From: Alphaproteobacteria bacterium
GTDB lineage: Bacteria > Pseudomonadota > Alphaproteobacteria > Rs-D84
Reading direction: 5' to 3'
NCBI GenBank assembly: GCA_029051085.1
Contig: JAIDLK010000079.1
Span: 1 to 13,831 of the forward strand
DNA: 13,831 nucleotides
Shown: piece after piece, positions 1-6,884 of the stretch
Layout of the letters: the number at the start of each line of letters is the position of its first letter
Numbering within the stretch: the first letter of the stretch is position 1
The notes under the pieces: generated by a model
What the model was told of the DNA's origin: nothing
Seen by the model: the letters and a program-made list of their open reading frames with translations, nothing else
Database searches by the model: none
Made by a program: the position numbers and the translations under genes

Positions 1-53
1 GCATAAGATATCCTGACTAGTCTCGTGGGCGCGGAGATGCGTATTAGAGTCAG
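1..53 (-). other. Sequencing adapter read-through (Nextera-type), not genomic
   Basis: Read on the minus strand from 53 to 35 the sequence is CTGACTCTAATACGCATCT, which matches the 19-bp Tn5 mosaic end with three mismatches. Positions 34-20 continue as CCGCGCCCACGAGAC, one mismatch from the Illumina Nextera read-2 adapter. Eight index-like bases follow (19-12), and positions 11-1 match the start of the P7 side in 9 of 11 bases. The order mosaic end, adapter, 8-base gap, P7 start is exactly that of a library insert end, so this is contig-end contamination with errors. The adapter sequence is known from memory; no vector search was run. Confidence 0.93.
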
Positions 54-778
54 ATCATAATACCATCGGCCGCGTCAACAATAGCCTCGATTTTTTCAAC
101 CGCCTGGGGACGTTCAATTTTTGCAATAATTTTTACCGGGTGCGATGTGCGCGCCTTGATAAATTCACGTGTTTCAAAAACGTCTTCCGGTTTTTGAACG
201 AACGAAATTGCAACGAAATCCGGATTTTTTGTCAGAACATATTCCAAATCGGCACGATCTTTGGCCGTCAGAACAGATGTTGCAACCTCGGTATCGGGCA
301 GATTAAAGCCACGGCGAGACCAGATTTCCGTACCACGGATAACAATCGCTTCAATGCTGTCAGAGTTAACCTTCTCAACCTGCATTTCAATTTTGCCGTC
401 ATTCAACAGAATACGGTCGCCGGCCTTTAAAGAATGAATAACATCCATATCCGGCAACTGAACACGGTTGGAATTACCCGGTGTTGCATCGGAGTCAAAC
501 ACAAATTTCTGGCCCGGTTTAATCGGGAATTTATCTTCTGTTTCGAAATTGCCGATACGGTGTTTCGGCCCCTGCAAGTCGGCCAAAACAGCAACCGGAT
601 TGCCTGTCGCCGCCGAGATTTCACGAACGGCATCAATTTTTGCACCCTGAACGTCGCCGCCATCATGGCTGAAATTCAGACGACATACATTTACACCGGC
701 CGCAATCATTTTTTCCAGAATTTCCTTGGAACCGCTTTTCGGACCGATGGAGGAAGTGATTTTTGTGAATTTTTTCAT
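50..778 (-). CDS. pyk: Pyruvate kinase, 3'-truncated by the contig end/adapter
   Basis: Pyruvate kinase transfers phosphate from phosphoenolpyruvate to ADP, the last step of glycolysis, in the cytoplasm. The 242 residues visible cover the start of the TIM-barrel A domain, the B domain and return to A. Family motifs are seen: TKITSSIGPKS at 5-15, CRLNFSH at 32-38, LADLQGPKHRIG at 65-76, ILLNDG at 123-128, ISFVQKPEDV at 191-200 and the catalytic-lysine region IIAKIERPQAVE at 217-228 (K220, E222). The frame ends after DGIMI, just where the family continues with A-R-G-D-L-G. The stop codon at 50-52 lies in the adapter, so it is an artefact and the real gene is about 470-480 codons. AAGGATTGG lies before the ATG at 778. 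It is divergent from gapR. Confidence 0.96.
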   Translation of the reverse strand: MKKFTKITSSIGPKSGSKEILEKMIAAGVNVCRLNFSHDGGDVQGAKIDAVREISAATGNPVAVLADLQGPKHRIGNFETEDKFPIKPGQKFVFDSDATPGNSNRVQLPDMDVIHSLKAGDRILLNDGKIEMQVEKVNSDSIEAIVIRGTEIWSRRGFNLPDTEVATSVLTAKDRADLEYVLTKNPDFVAISFVQKPEDVFETREFIKARTSHPVKIIAKIERPQAVEKIEAIVDAADGIMI

Positions 779-810
779 AATCCAATCCTTGCTTGTTAAA
801 TTTGTTTTTC

Positions 811-838
811 TTGATTTTTAGCTTTTATGGTATATCAT
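811..838 (+). promoter_or_regulatory. Putative sigma70-type promoter of gapR
   Basis: TTGATT (811-816), a 16-base spacer and TATCAT (833-838) lie 30 bases before the gapR start. The same -10 hexamer, TATCAT, recurs in the leader promoter at 7560-7565, which gives mild support that it is used in this genome. Confidence 0.42.
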
Positions 839-857
839 GAAGTTCAGGAATAAACAA
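829..857 (-). promoter_or_regulatory. Putative sigma70-type promoter of pyk
   Basis: On the minus strand there is TTGTTT (857-852), a 17-base spacer and TATACC (834-829), about 50 bases before the pyk start. It overlaps the opposing gapR promoter, so the two probably share this 90-base gap. It is called by eye from the consensus only. Confidence 0.4.
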
Positions 858-868
858 GGGGAAATTTC

Positions 869-1117
869 ATGAAAAACGCAAATCACGGCGCAATTGACAA
901 CCAGCAGCTGGTAACCATTATAGAACGCATAGAAAAACTGAACGAAGACACCGCTGCAATCGCCGCCGACATCAAAGAAATTTATAGCGAGGCCAAATCC
1001 GCCGGTTTTGACCCGAAATATATTCGACAGATGATACGCCTGCGCAAGCTGGATCCGGATGAACTGGACGAGGCGGATGAACTGACAAAAATGTATCGCA
1101 GCGCGCTGGGGATATAA
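869..1117 (+). CDS. gapR: GapR/DUF2312 nucleoid-associated protein
   Basis: This 82-aa protein is a full-length member of the DUF2312 family. GapR of Caulobacter is a nucleoid-associated protein that clamps overtwisted, AT-rich DNA ahead of replication forks and RNA polymerase and stimulates topoisomerases. The sequence is almost all helix: a first long helix (about 13-48, QLVTIIERIEKLNEDTAAIA then KEIYSEAKSAGFD) followed by KYIRQMIRLRKLDPDELDEA (about 50-69), the basic part that lines the DNA channel in the family. AAGGGG stands 8 bases before the ATG. Its TAA overlaps the ATG of the next gene by one base, so the two are translationally coupled. The family is typical of Alphaproteobacteria and is the best taxonomic marker here. 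Confidence 0.95.
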   Translation: MKNANHGAIDNQQLVTIIERIEKLNEDTAAIAADIKEIYSEAKSAGFDPKYIRQMIRLRKLDPDELDEADELTKMYRSALGI

Positions 1118-1431
1118 TGAAAAAATTCACCCGAGTAATCGAAGACTTTAACTGCGCCCATTGCGGCGCAGTTGTTCGTGGAAACGGATATACAAATCAT
1201 TGTCCGAAATGCCTGTGGTCATGCCATGTCGACAACAATCCGGGCGACCGTGCCGCCACATGTAACGGAATGATGCCGCCCATATCGGCCGCCCCGGCGC
1301 ATGACGGATTCATAATAACACATAAATGCGAAAAATGTGGCAAAACCATCCGTCAAAAATCAGCCCCGGACGATGATGCGGACGCGATGATTGCCCTTAC
1401 TGCAAACAATGCTTTTATTTTTGGCAAATAA
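1117..1431 (+). CDS. RNHCP-domain zinc-ribbon protein
   Basis: This 104-aa protein belongs to the RNHCP family, which has no firm function. Zinc-ligand pairs are visible: CAHC (13-16), HCPKC with C29 and C32, C36, and CEKC (71-74). The family core here reads TNHCPKCLWSCHVDN (26-40) followed by NPGDR and a C-N-G-M-M-P-P-I block (49-56), with T replacing the usual R of the name-giving motif. Two or more zinc ribbons are likely, suggesting nucleic-acid or protein binding, but this is inference. Its start codon overlaps the gapR stop, so both come from one transcript. The last 40 residues are acidic and then hydrophobic with no recognisable motif. Confidence 0.88.
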   Translation: MKKFTRVIEDFNCAHCGAVVRGNGYTNHCPKCLWSCHVDNNPGDRAATCNGMMPPISAAPAHDGFIITHKCEKCGKTIRQKSAPDDDADAMIALTANNAFIFGK

Positions 1432-1443
1432 TTATTTTTGCCG

Positions 1444-1473
1444 TTGCGCGGACGGCGCACAAATTCCTATAAT
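1444..1473 (+). promoter_or_regulatory. Putative comEC promoter giving a leaderless start
   Basis: TTGCGC (1444-1449), an 18-base spacer and a perfect TATAAT (1468-1473) lie just before the ATG at 1480. Transcription would start about seven bases after the -10 box, at or next to the A of the start codon. No Shine-Dalgarno sequence precedes that ATG, which agrees with a leaderless message. Confidence 0.45.
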
Positions 1474-1479
1474 AAATTT

Positions 1480-3432
1480 ATGAAAGAATGGCTGCGGGCG
1501 CAATATCAAAACGCTTTTCTGTGGGTGCCTTTTATAATGGCGCTTGGGGCGGGTGCATATTTTGCCGCATCAAATGTCATATGCATGGCGGCCACTGTAA
1601 TGGCGGCCTGTGTGACGGCAACAGGAATAATAGCAAAGAACAAATACGCCACGCGGGCAGGCGCATTGTTTATATTTGGAATTGCATATGCGGCGATATA
1701 TACACATGCAATTGCGACACCCCGGCTGTATTACCCGATACGCGGGACAGAAATTGATGGACGTGTTGAACGTATTGACTATACCCCCGACAAAACAAGG
1801 GTGTTCATTTCCGTTCCGGCCATGCAAATAAAATCCAAGGCACGTAAGAATGCGACAATTAGACTGAATGTCAGCGAAGGCGGGGCCGACATATCCATAG
1901 GCGATAGACTGCATGCATCGGCCAGCCTGTTTCCACCCGCACCATCATATGCGCCCGAGACATTTGACTATGCACGATGGGCATATTTCAACGGTCTTAG
2001 CGCGACAGGTTTCATTGATAAGTACACCATAACAGAACGGGGTAGCGGCGGCGGATTCAACGCACTGCGCGACCGACTGCACCGCAAGGCGGAATCTGTC
2101 TTAAGCGATACACTGGTACTGGGGTATAAAAATGCAATACCGCGCGATGAAAGCGCAATATGGACCGCCGCCGGTATCGGGCATGTATGGTCTATCAGCG
2201 GATTTCACATGACTTTGGTATCCGGATGGCTGTTTGCATTGTTTTTCTGTATCTTTCGGTTAATTCCATATATAACGCGACGCATCCCCGCAAGAATACC
2301 GGCCCTTTGCTGTGCATGGGTGGGATTGCTGATATACCTGATGATATCCGGAATGAATGTTGCAACAATTCGTGCATTTTTAATGACAACGCTGGTATTT
2401 GCGGCCTTTATTATCGGGCGAAGTGCGTTATCTATGCGAAATATATGCATCGCTTTTTGCATCATATTTCTTATCAACCCATATTATGTAATGCAGCCGG
2501 GATTTCAGCTGTCGTTTTCCGCGATATTCGGCCTGATATGGTTTTGGTCTGCGCGGCAATGCCATAAAACCACACGTATTGGCAAAATAGGATACGCAAT
2601 TTATGCGGCCGCCGCGACGTCCATTGTCGCGACAATATTTACCGCACCGTTTGTGACGGCACACTTTTATTTGATGCCCACATATGGTCTTGTCGGGAAC
2701 CTGATTTTGCTGCCGGTGTTTTCATTCGCAATTATGCCGTTGGTGGTGTCGGGTACAATTACAGCGACAATTGGCTGGCATTGGCCGTTGAATATGGCGG
2801 ATGCGCTGTATATAAAAACACTGGGGCTGGCGCAAAGTATTGCGGAAACACCATATGCAAACATCACGATGCCCCATATACCAAACATTGCGTTGACAAT
2901 GATAATCCTCGGATTTTTGTGCATCATGTTCATTCGACAGACATATGCATTGCAGCGGATAAACTATCTGATTGGGGGCATGCTGGTCGGGGCCGGAATT
3001 ATTATTACTGCAATAAGTCCGCGTCCTGTTTTTTATGCGGCACCCGACCACGTACTGGTCGCGTTTTCATATGACGGTGCCTTGGAATTTAACAAGGCAA
3101 AATCATCAGGGCATTTATTTGCCTTTGACACATGGAAACAGATGAACGGGCAAAGTCCCGACAGTCCAAATAAAAGACGCGCGGGCGAACGCGGTGTATG
3201 GCGGTATGAAACAGATAACTTTCGCCTGGTATATATTCAAAAGTTTGTACCGCTGGCGCGAGAAATTGTCGAGCTGTGCCGTGATGACAAAATTGATTAT
3301 ATTGTTTCCTACTTTGATATTGTCGCGCCAAAATGCAACCATAAAATCCTGCGCGGCGGTTTTGTTATTTATCCATCCGGGCGTGTGCGCATGAATTCTG
3401 CGACGCGGCCGTGGAATAGTCCGCGCCCATAA
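1480..3432 (+). CDS. comEC: ComEC/Rec2-family membrane DNA-uptake channel
   Basis: ComEC forms the inner-membrane channel for single-stranded DNA in natural transformation. From the ATG at 1480 the protein is 650 aa; an in-frame TTG at 1438 would add 14 residues but has no ribosome site. The N-terminus has about three membrane helices (15-80), then a soluble beta domain with the PPAPSYAPETFDYARWAYFN block (152-171), typical of the OB-like region. The Competence domain starts at the signature HVWSISGFHMTLVSG (235-249) and continues as repeated membrane helices to about residue 515. The C-terminal 125 residues replace the usual metallo-beta-lactamase domain and show no HxHxDH motif, as in many alphaproteobacterial ComEC proteins. 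Its last 68 bases overlap truA on the other strand. The function as competence protein is inferred from family; no other com genes are in view. Confidence 0.9.
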   Translation: MKEWLRAQYQNAFLWVPFIMALGAGAYFAASNVICMAATVMAACVTATGIIAKNKYATRAGALFIFGIAYAAIYTHAIATPRLYYPIRGTEIDGRVERIDYTPDKTRVFISVPAMQIKSKARKNATIRLNVSEGGADISIGDRLHASASLFPPAPSYAPETFDYARWAYFNGLSATGFIDKYTITERGSGGGFNALRDRLHRKAESVLSDTLVLGYKNAIPRDESAIWTAAGIGHVWSISGFHMTLVSGWLFALFFCIFRLIPYITRRIPARIPALCCAWVGLLIYLMISGMNVATIRAFLMTTLVFAAFIIGRSALSMRNICIAFCIIFLINPYYVMQPGFQLSFSAIFGLIWFWSARQCHKTTRIGKIGYAIYAAAATSIVATIFTAPFVTAHFYLMPTYGLVGNLILLPVFSFAIMPLVVSGTITATIGWHWPLNMADALYIKTLGLAQSIAETPYANITMPHIPNIALTMIILGFLCIMFIRQTYALQRINYLIGGMLVGAGIIITAISPRPVFYAAPDHVLVAFSYDGALEFNKAKSSGHLFAFDTWKQMNGQSPDSPNKRRAGERGVWRYETDNFRLVYIQKFVPLAREIVELCRDDKIDYIVSYFDIVAPKCNHKILRGGFVIYPSGRVRMNSATRPWNSPRP

Positions 3433-4144
3433 AATATAACCCCGCGGCCGGCGCAGTCGGTCCGGCGGCACTGCGATTGCGGGCGGCGAATATCGAATCA
3501 ATATCATATGGTTTGCCTATGCCGATTTCCACCAAAGTGCCGACAATATTCCGCACCATGTGATGCAGGAAAGAACGCGCGGAAAACTCAAAAATTATTT
3601 CTTCACCATGTTGAGTTATACGACATACATCCAGTGTTTTTACAGGACTTTTCGCCTGACACTGGGCGGCGCGAAAACTGGTAAAATCATGATTCCCCAA
3701 TAATTTGTCCGCCGCATCACGCATTGCATCCAAATTCAATTTACGCGGCACCCACCACACGCGCCCTGCATTCAACACAGGGGCGGCCGGACGATTTAAT
3801 ACAACATACTTGTAATGACGCGCCACACAATCAAAACGCGCGTGAAAGTCATCCGATACAACATCGCATGACAAAATTGATACTGGGCGTGCGGTCAAAT
3901 AGAAATTAACCGCACGCATGACGGTATTTGCGTCTGCACCTCCATCCAAATCAAAATGTGCGGTCATCGCCACGGCATGAACGCCGGCATCGGTACGCCC
4001 GGCCGCAACAACATCCGGCCGGGCGCCGCAGAATCCCTCTATGGCGTCTTTCATAATTGATTGCACCGACGGCCCCTGGCGATTTTCCTGCCAGCCGATA
4101 AGCCCCGTGCCATCGTATTCAAGAGCGACTTTGTATCGTGTCAT
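3365..4144 (-). CDS. truA: tRNA pseudouridine(38-40) synthase TruA
   Basis: TruA isomerises uridine to pseudouridine at positions 38-40 of the tRNA anticodon stem-loop. The 259-aa protein has the N-terminal YDGTGLIGWQENRQGPSVQ (10-28) and the catalytic motif AGRTDAGVHA (48-57) with the nucleophile D52. RHYKYVVLNRP and the later SFLHHMVRNIVGTLVEIG block, which closes the active site, are also present. Length fits the family. It is the last gene of the def-fmt-orf-truA operon; its ATG overlaps the stop of the 62-aa gene by one base. Its 3' end runs 68 bases into comEC from the opposite strand. Confidence 0.97.
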   Translation of the reverse strand: MTRYKVALEYDGTGLIGWQENRQGPSVQSIMKDAIEGFCGARPDVVAAGRTDAGVHAVAMTAHFDLDGGADANTVMRAVNFYLTARPVSILSCDVVSDDFHARFDCVARHYKYVVLNRPAAPVLNAGRVWWVPRKLNLDAMRDAADKLLGNHDFTSFRAAQCQAKSPVKTLDVCRITQHGEEIIFEFSARSFLHHMVRNIVGTLVEIGIGKPYDIDSIFAARNRSAAGPTAPAAGLYFMGADYSTAASQNSCAHARMDK

Positions 4145-4332
4145 TAGCGCGACTGCTCACAAAATTTTCTATGAAGTGCCCATTTTTTACATGTATCATA
4201 TTCCGATACGCGGCGCGGTCCGAACAGCACAATATATAACCATGACACATCCAGACAATAGCTATTACAAGAATGATAGTCTTTTGTGCAGCTGTCGCAA
4301 TGTTTACAAATTTTCGGCATATTTTTCTTCAT
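4144..4332 (-). CDS. Small Cys-rich protein between fmt and truA
   Basis: This 62-aa protein is not recognised. It has seven cysteines: CKHCDSC (9-15), C22, C26, C48 and C58, plus H11, H20 and H54, a pattern consistent with a small zinc-binding fold. A short hydrophobic stretch, WLYIVLFG (31-38), is too short to be a confident membrane helix. It is very likely real: it starts 3 bases after the fmt stop, GGGG stands 8 bases before its ATG, and its TAA overlaps the truA ATG. A job linked to tRNA or translation start is suggested by the operon alone and is only a guess. Confidence 0.72.
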   Translation of the reverse strand: MKKNMPKICKHCDSCTKDYHSCNSYCLDVSWLYIVLFGPRRVSEYDTCKKWALHRKFCEQSR

Positions 4333-4335
4333 TTT

Positions 4336-5142
4336 TTATTCCCCTATTTTTATTTCTGAGCCATGCAGACCATTTACAAAGCTTTTCCAATCCATTGGCT
4401 TTTTACCCGCCGGCTGCAGGCGTAATATTTCCAGTTTATCGTCTTTGATGCAAGTCTGTAAAATCTTGACGTCAACACCGTTTATTTTCGTGCGGCCGGC
4501 ACCAATTGCACGAATCCGGTTATGAATATCGCGCGGCCTGTGCGACCAGTCAATTATTTCATCATCGCCTGTGAACTTGCGCGTAAATGTGGGTGTGCCA
4601 TCCTGGGGCACGCCGACAAATGCGGCCGGATTACCCAAGTATTCGATTATCATATCGCCACCGATTTCCGACACCTTGCTTTCAACCATTTCATTGGTAT
4701 CGTTTTCGCCAATTTCAAAGGCGCGGCGCATGTAAACATCGCCGGCGTCTAATTCCGCCGTTATCTGCATCAGGCATACGGCAGACCGGCTGTCGCCATT
4801 ATATATAGCCGTTCGTATCGGTGACGGACCGCGATATTTTGGCAAATCACTTGGGTGAATATTGATACATGGCGCCGAATTTAAAACATTTTCACGCAGT
4901 ATTGCACCATAAGAGACAACCACAACCATATCGGGGCGCATATCATATTCGCGAACGTTATGAAACACCGGAATCCCCCGCGCATCGGCCCATACATGGA
5001 CCGGGGATGGAGTTAATATCTGCTTGCGGCCCACAGGTTTTGGCCCGCGCGTAAATACAGCCATGATTTCATGGCCGGCATTTGCAATTTTTTCAAACAT
5101 AGGAACGACAAACGCGTTCGTTCCCATCAAAACCAATTTCAT
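4336..5142 (-). CDS. fmt: Methionyl-tRNA formyltransferase
   Basis: Fmt transfers a formyl group from 10-formyl-tetrahydrofolate to Met-tRNA(fMet). The 268-aa protein has the Rossmann-like N-terminus MKLVLMGTNAF, the catalytic INIHPSDLPKYRGPSPI block (93-109, with N94 and H96) and ELDAGD (130-135) with the third catalytic residue D135. It is shorter than the usual 300-315 aa: the loop after the N-terminal strands and the C-terminal tRNA-binding domain (about 185-268) are both trimmed. The start overlaps the def stop in an ATGA, so the pair is translationally coupled, as in most bacteria. Only the size is unusual. Confidence 0.95.
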   Translation of the reverse strand: MKLVLMGTNAFVVPMFEKIANAGHEIMAVFTRGPKPVGRKQILTPSPVHVWADARGIPVFHNVREYDMRPDMVVVVSYGAILRENVLNSAPCINIHPSDLPKYRGPSPIRTAIYNGDSRSAVCLMQITAELDAGDVYMRRAFEIGENDTNEMVESKVSEIGGDMIIEYLGNPAAFVGVPQDGTPTFTRKFTGDDEIIDWSHRPRDIHNRIRAIGAGRTKINGVDVKILQTCIKDDKLEILRLQPAGKKPMDWKSFVNGLHGSEIKIGE

Positions 5143-5639
5143 TTTCTTTTCCGTACCTTGCGCATAACCATTTCACGACGAACGGCGGCCAGATGGTCTA
5201 TAAACAAAACACCGTCCAAGTGATCTGTTTCATGCTGAACAATTCTGGCGGGAACACCGCTCATTTCCGCGGCGCATGTCTGGCCGCATTCATCAGTCCA
5301 TTCAACGACAACCGCCGCCGGGCGCGTAACATATGCAAACACCGGCAGATTATCCGGCCCCAGAACAGACAGGCAGCCCTCTTCCATGTTTACAGTTTTA
5401 TCACTGCGCGATGTAATGCGCGGATTTATCATTTTATAAACCGTTTCCGTATCCGGGTCCATCATTACCAGAAAACGTTTTGTCACCCCGACCTGGGGGG
5501 CGGCAAGACCGACACCATTTTGCGCACGCATCATGGCAACCATTTCATCCAATGTTTTCTGCAGTTCCGGTGTTATATCTGAGACATCATCACATTTTTG
5601 ACGCAGAACCAAATCCCCGCAAAGTTTCATTTGCAACAT
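5139..5639 (-). CDS. def: Peptide deformylase
   Basis: Def removes the formyl group from the N-terminal methionine of new proteins. All three family motifs are intact in the 166 aa: GVGLAAPQVG (42-51), EEGCLSV (86-92) with metal ligand C89, and QHETDHLDG (135-143), whose HExxH-type core gives H136, E137 and H140. The C-terminus is basic (VMRKVRKRK). The first ATG is chosen because GAGGA lies 8 bases before it. It is the first gene of the def-fmt-orf-truA operon and is divergent from rmuC across 42 bases, a gene order also seen in other Alphaproteobacteria. Confidence 0.97.
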   Translation of the reverse strand: MLQMKLCGDLVLRQKCDDVSDITPELQKTLDEMVAMMRAQNGVGLAAPQVGVTKRFLVMMDPDTETVYKMINPRITSRSDKTVNMEEGCLSVLGPDNLPVFAYVTRPAAVVVEWTDECGQTCAAEMSGVPARIVQHETDHLDGVLFIDHLAAVRREMVMRKVRKRK

Positions 5640-5658
5640 CTGTAAATCCTCTTATAAT
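5631..5658 (+). promoter_or_regulatory. Putative rmuC promoter
   Basis: TTGCAA (5631-5636), a 16-base spacer and a perfect TATAAT (5653-5658) precede rmuC by 23 bases. The -35 box lies within the first codons of def. It is called by eye only. Confidence 0.48.
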
Positions 5659-5660
5659 CG

Positions 5661-5688
5661 ATATTAGCAAAGGATTGGGAAATGACAA
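5661..5688 (-). promoter_or_regulatory. Putative promoter of the def-fmt-orf-truA operon
   Basis: On the minus strand, TTGTCA (5688-5683), a 16-base spacer and TAATAT (5666-5661) give a start near 5654, about 15 bases before the def ATG. The -35 box lies in the first codons of rmuC, so the two divergent promoters overlap. Confidence 0.48.
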
Positions 5689-6563
5689 CTTATATTTTAA
5701 TATTATTAGTACTGGTGGTGATATTACAGCTGGCACTGTTGATGCGGCGACCGGCGCCGGTGGATTTTTCGCCGTTGAACGAAAGTAATACGCGCCTGCG
5801 CGAGGTTTTGGCCGACAGACTGGGAAAGCTGTCACAGAATGCGATTGAGCTGAAAAACATAGGTGACGACATTGCAAATTTTAAGAATATCCTGATGGGT
5901 AACAAGCAGGCCCGCGGCACATTCGGCGAACGCCAACTGGAAGATTTAATCGCCGACATTATGCCACCGGAAAGTTATGCTTTTCAGTGCGTGCTGGAAA
6001 GCGGCGTACGCCCGGATTGCATAATCCGCCTGCCGTATCCGCCGGGCGATATGGTAATTGACAGTAAGTTTCCATTGGAAAGCTATACACGCATGACGGC
6101 GGACGCAAATGACGGTCTGGCACGAAAGCAGTTTGAACTGGATGTGCGAAAGCACATCGACGCCATTGCGGAAAAGTATATTATTCCGGGGGTGACCGCG
6201 GAATCTGCAATGATGTTTATCGCATCGGAATCCATATTTGAAATGCTGCACCGTGAATTCGGCGGCACAATAGAATACGCGGCGCGCAAAAAAGTATTCA
6301 TCGTTTCACCGGCGACACTGTGGGCGACACTGAATACCATTCGTGCGGTCCTGTCCGATATAAAAATAAAACGCGTCGCCGCCCAGATAAAGAAAGAGCT
6401 GGACGCGCTGTTGTCCGACTTAACACGCCTGTCCGACCGGGCGGACAACTTGGGGCGGCACTTTAGCCAGACAACGACGGACATAGAGCAGCTGCAGACA
6501 TCAATACGCAAGATTGCCCCACGTGCGGAAAAGCTGCGGGATATGGATTTTGGTGAAGATTAA
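5682..6563 (+). CDS. rmuC: DNA recombination protein RmuC homologue
   Basis: RmuC proteins limit inversions and rearrangements at repeats and carry a predicted PD-(D/E)xK-like nuclease fold; the biochemical activity is not settled. The 293-aa protein has an N-terminal membrane anchor (4-21) and a coiled stretch to about 70. The core follows: NKQARGTFGERQLEDLI (74-90), RPDCIIRLP (110-118) and VIDSKFPLESY (125-135) with the D-x-K pair. The C-terminal third is again helical and charged. It is much shorter than E. coli RmuC (about 475 aa), mainly in the coiled coil and C-terminus. AAAGGA lies 8 bases before the ATG. It stands alone between a divergent promoter and a strong terminator. Confidence 0.93.
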   Translation: MTTYILILLVLVVILQLALLMRRPAPVDFSPLNESNTRLREVLADRLGKLSQNAIELKNIGDDIANFKNILMGNKQARGTFGERQLEDLIADIMPPESYAFQCVLESGVRPDCIIRLPYPPGDMVIDSKFPLESYTRMTADANDGLARKQFELDVRKHIDAIAEKYIIPGVTAESAMMFIASESIFEMLHREFGGTIEYAARKKVFIVSPATLWATLNTIRAVLSDIKIKRVAAQIKKELDALLSDLTRLSDRADNLGRHFSQTTTDIEQLQTSIRKIAPRAEKLRDMDFGED

Positions 6564-6575
6564 AAATATCACCAT

Positions 6576-6607
6576 AAAAAACGGCGGTATTATTTCCGCC
6601 GTTTTTT
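6576..6607. terminator. Bidirectional intrinsic terminator
   Basis: AAAAAACGGCGG (6576-6587) and CCGCCGTTTTTT (6596-6607) form a perfect 12-bp stem with an 8-base loop. It ends rmuC on the plus strand and, by its A-tract, the small minus-strand gene at 6590-6874, whose stop codon lies in the loop. Confidence 0.92.
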
Positions 6608-6874
6608 CGTTGGGCCCCGCCCCAGAATCTGCATTTCCATTTTCATTATGGTTTCTTCGCGGTCACGTATTATGCCCAGCAGGCGCTCGTTCTCAAGCTT
6701 TACCTTTTCAAGCTCCTGGCGCCCCAAGACCACTTGGTCGGACAGCTGGCGCCGACGACTGCGATTAAACAATCCTGTTACAATCGCACCGACCAGGGCG
6801 CCACTGGCCGCACTTACCAAATCAAACAACGTATCAATCAACGATATTGCCATGCCCATAATATAACGCGGCAT
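6590..6874 (-). CDS. Small membrane-anchored coiled-coil protein, unknown
   Basis: The 94-aa product has a hydrophobic, small-residue-rich segment at about 8-36 (ending SGALVGAIVTGLF) and then a basic stretch NRSRRRQ (37-43). A charged helix likely to form a coiled coil covers about 46-84 and a basic tail ends it. This gives an inner-membrane anchor with a cytoplasmic coil. The gene is not recognised. It starts 10 bases after the HAD gene, so it is likely co-transcribed, and ends in a good terminator, both supporting a real gene. No clear ribosome site precedes the ATG at 6874; internal ATG codons at residues 6 and 8 are alternatives. Confidence 0.62.
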   Translation of the reverse strand: MPRYIMGMAISLIDTLFDLVSAASGALVGAIVTGLFNRSRRRQLSDQVVLGRQELEKVKLENERLLGIIRDREETIMKMEMQILGRGPTKKRRK

Positions 6875-6884
6875 GGAATGACTG

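Noticed and set aside
50..52. The pyruvate kinase gene as a genuine short or pseudogene form
   Set aside because: The stop falls in adapter sequence; up to that point the protein is intact and well conserved.
1423..1442. A terminator after the RNHCP gene
   Set aside because: GGCAAA/TTTGCC can form a 6-bp stem, but it is AT-rich and no T-run follows it; comEC is likely partly read through from gapR.
3115..3507. A minus-strand frame across the comEC end
   Set aside because: It is in a different frame from truA, has no recognisable motif and lies over two well-supported genes.
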